DNA from: Vibrio celticus
Lineage (GTDB): Bacteria > Pseudomonadota > Gammaproteobacteria > Enterobacterales > Vibrionaceae
Assembly: GCF_024347335.1 (NCBI RefSeq)
Contig: NZ_AP025464.1
Coordinates: 186,001-250,000, forward strand
Direction: 5' to 3'
Length of the DNA stretch: 64,000 nucleotides
The notes under the pieces: generated by a model
What the model was told of the DNA's origin: nothing
The model's input: only the letters and a program-made list of their open reading frames with translations
The model's database searches: none
Position numbers and translations under genes: made by a program
Shown here: piece after piece, positions 62,600-64,000 of the stretch
How the letters are laid out: every line of letters begins with the position of its first letter
Numbering within the stretch: the stretch's first letter is position 1

Positions 62600-62678
62600 A
62601 AATAAGAAGAGAGAAAAACGGTAGGATCAGGCGATCGGAATAAACCGAAACAGCCGATCGCAATCACCGAAATACGCA

Positions 62679-62864
62679 CTGCGCGACACCCAGAGCCATC
62701 ATCGCATTGTTCGAGATGTCGATACCGTAAAAGCCAGACAGTACTTTTGTCGCGTGCTCAGGGACAAGGATCTTATCTAAGCCCCAGAACAAGAAGACGA
62801 TAAAAATGCCGATTCTCAGCAGTAGTAGGCTAGTCGCCAGTTTGGTTTGAAGTGTCTTTTCCAT
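62679..62864 (-). pseudogene. N-terminal part of the DoxX-like gene split by IS21
   Basis: Starts at the ATG 62864 (AAGGG upstream): MEKTLQTKLATSLLLLRIGI, then two membrane helices to MMALGVAQ at the IS edge. The other half is at 59871. The split lies before the last two helices, so the gene is disrupted. Confidence 0.85.
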
Positions 62865-63059
62865 GATATCCCTTGTGATGCATTCAATGATGCGATGATT
62901 TAAATGTTCATCAAAGGAGACCCATAGCCTTCGCATTTTCTTTCGTTGTTTTTTAGTGCCTTATGTAACAAGGAATGTCTGATTAACCTTTGCTTATATA
63001 ATATGTCATTTTTTTGATGTGGTATCATTCACGCAGTTAACTGTTAATGGATATATAAC

Positions 63060-63539
63060 GTGAAAAAATACCTACTATTATCGCTTTCGGTTTTAATTTT
63101 GGCTGGTTGTGGAGCCCCTCGTTACACTGGGAGCGCGATTCCAGAACCTACGACTGAAGTTGATGTTGTTATCGTTAAAGACGCTGAAACACGTGAAGGG
63201 TTTTTAAATACTATGGAAACGTGGCTGCAAGATAACGATTATACCTACACCGTCGTACCTGATAAGTCGAAGCACGATCTTGATAAGCTGACATTGGAGT
63301 ATGAAGGCCATTGGAGCTGGGACTTAGCGTTGTTCTTAAAGCAAGCGGAGATCAATGCTTATCAGAACGGGCAAAGAGTAGGTGAAGTAGAATTTAAAGT
63401 CCCATACACGGCTAACCCAAACAAATTTGGTAATGCAGCTAAGCGTATTGGTTTTATGATGGATACGGTATTTGGTAAGAAAACCGCTGAAGAAGCAACG
63501 AAAGCAGCTAATTCATCAGATTCAAAAGCGACGAACTAG
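63060..63539 (+). CDS. Small lipoprotein, Sbal_3080-like family
   Basis: 159 residues from a GTG at 63060. The signal peptide ends in a clear lipobox, LAGC (MKKYLLLSLSVLILAGCGAP). The body (ETREGFLNTMETWLQDNDYT, then LTLEYEGHWSWDLALFLKQA and KFGNAAKRIGFMMDTVFGKK) matches the Sbal_3080 lipoprotein pattern from Shewanella and Vibrio. It is probably in the outer membrane facing the periplasm. Function unknown. Confidence 0.8.
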   Translation: MKKYLLLSLSVLILAGCGAPRYTGSAIPEPTTEVDVVIVKDAETREGFLNTMETWLQDNDYTYTVVPDKSKHDLDKLTLEYEGHWSWDLALFLKQAEINAYQNGQRVGEVEFKVPYTANPNKFGNAAKRIGFMMDTVFGKKTAEEATKAANSSDSKATN

Positions 63540-63618
63540 TCTAATTAGCTTACTAACTTATACCTTTGTTCGCTTTCTATTTTTCTTTAAGCTCTGCTCG
63601 AATAGACGAAGATACTAA

Positions 63619-63660
63619 GATGTGAAGCCGTCGCTTTAAAGCTGCGGCTTCGCATCTTTT
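63619..63660. terminator. Bidirectional terminator
   Basis: GATGTGAAGCCG pairs with CGGCTTCGCATC (one G-T), followed by TTTT, between the convergent lipoprotein and DUF4870-like genes. Confidence 0.85.
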
Positions 63661-63664
63661 CATA

Positions 63665-64000
63665 TTAATTAAAACTCTTGTCTGAAGTAATTTTTGCTAA
63701 ACCAGCAATCAACTTCCAAAGCGTGTAGATCGCGGCAACAAGAAGAACAACATAGCCAATAACAAAAACGGCTGTTAGAGCGCCAATGATAGTAAGCACA
63801 ATCGAAACAAAGAATGTTTTGGTGATGTTGTCGTAGTGATCCGCAAAGACAGTCCCTTGAGCATCGGACTTTTTAACGATGCCCCAAATACCACCTGCAA
63901 GAAAACTAATACCAGTAAAGAAGCCTAATAGCATTAACGCATACGCGATGATGGCATGAGTTTTTGCATTTTTGTCCTTCTCTGAGAGCCCCGTATTAAT
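63665..64000 (-). CDS. DUF4870-like small membrane protein, partial
   Basis: The frame is open to the window edge, so the start is missing; 111 residues are visible. Two or three hydrophobic helices (AIIAYALMLLGFFTGISFLA; FFVSIVLTIIGALTAVFVIG; VVLLVAAIYTLWKLIAGLAK) with a HYDNITKTFF segment between fit the DUF4870/COG3671 family of small inner-membrane proteins. Function unknown. Confidence 0.7.
   Translation of the reverse strand: MNTGLSEKDKNAKTHAIIAYALMLLGFFTGISFLAGGIWGIVKKSDAQGTVFADHYDNITKTFFVSIVLTIIGALTAVFVIGYVVLLVAAIYTLWKLIAGLAKITSDKSFN

Larger units (their letters stand above)
60091..62678 (+). mobile_element. IS21-family insertion sequence, 2588 bp
   Basis: Flanked by a perfect 7-bp duplication CTGCGCG (60084-60090 and 62679-62685). 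Ends begin TGCATATTTCGG and TGCGTATTTCGG. Both ends carry multiple terminal repeats: the left has four units of about 22 bp (TTTCGG-N-CCGATCA), the right has two. istA is frameshifted; istB is intact. Confidence 0.93.

Overview
The window looks like part of a Vibrio genome, probably a marine Splendidus-like species, and perhaps chromosome II. The evidence is gene content and gene style: a TorT/TorS pair, FruBKA with a divergent Cra, YajD, YghU, an AcfD/SslE-type M60 lipoprotein, HMG-CoA reductase, and integron cassette sites (attC) of the Vibrio repeat type. No rRNA, tRNA, CRISPR array, replication origin or prophage was seen. The species and chromosome are inferences.

Region 1 (1-14968) is ordinary chromosomal backbone. 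It holds the end of a YddG-like exporter, a CDF-family transporter with unusual metal-site residues, two LysR regulators, a methyltransferase, the glycyl-radical pair YjjI/YjjW with two operator-like palindromes upstream, HMG-CoA reductase, two small orphan genes, YccS, helicase IV and a VOC protein. Region 2 (15022-26440) has an IS3-family element that split a terminator hairpin between the VOC gene and mgsA. It then has torT/torS, and an NCS1 permease / DUF917 / hydantoinase operon with a divergent LysR gene. Region 3 (26465-39448) has a fatty-acid cis/trans isomerase, a VRR-NUC nuclease, an OFA-family MFS transporter, YajD, YghU and the large AcfD-like metalloprotease lipoprotein.

Region 4 (39583-46317) has a DOPA-dioxygenase-like gene whose stop codon was rebuilt by an IS5-family insertion. 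The fruBKA operon and divergent cra follow, with three clear Cra operators between them. Region 5 (46297-55970) is a nitrate assimilation locus. A PP2C phosphatase-kinase fusion, narK, nirD and nirB are on the minus strand and a nitrate reductase gene diverges on the plus strand. A well-spaced sigma-54 promoter and NtrC-like half-sites lie in the divergent gap.

Region 6 (55971-62864) is the accessory island. It starts with the first 22 codons of a possible DarT/DUF4433-like gene cut by a decayed IS4-family element. A small integron cassette run with no visible integrase follows: an unknown membrane protein, attC, a second unknown membrane protein, attC, an HNH nuclease, and a truncated attC. 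The run abuts a DoxX-like gene split by an IS21-family element with a 7-bp target duplication. The IS21 element has a broken istA but an intact istB. The window closes with a small lipoprotein and a DUF4870-like membrane protein that runs off the edge. The cassette genes are the best place to look for an undescribed system, possibly defence-related, but the sequence alone does not show their function.
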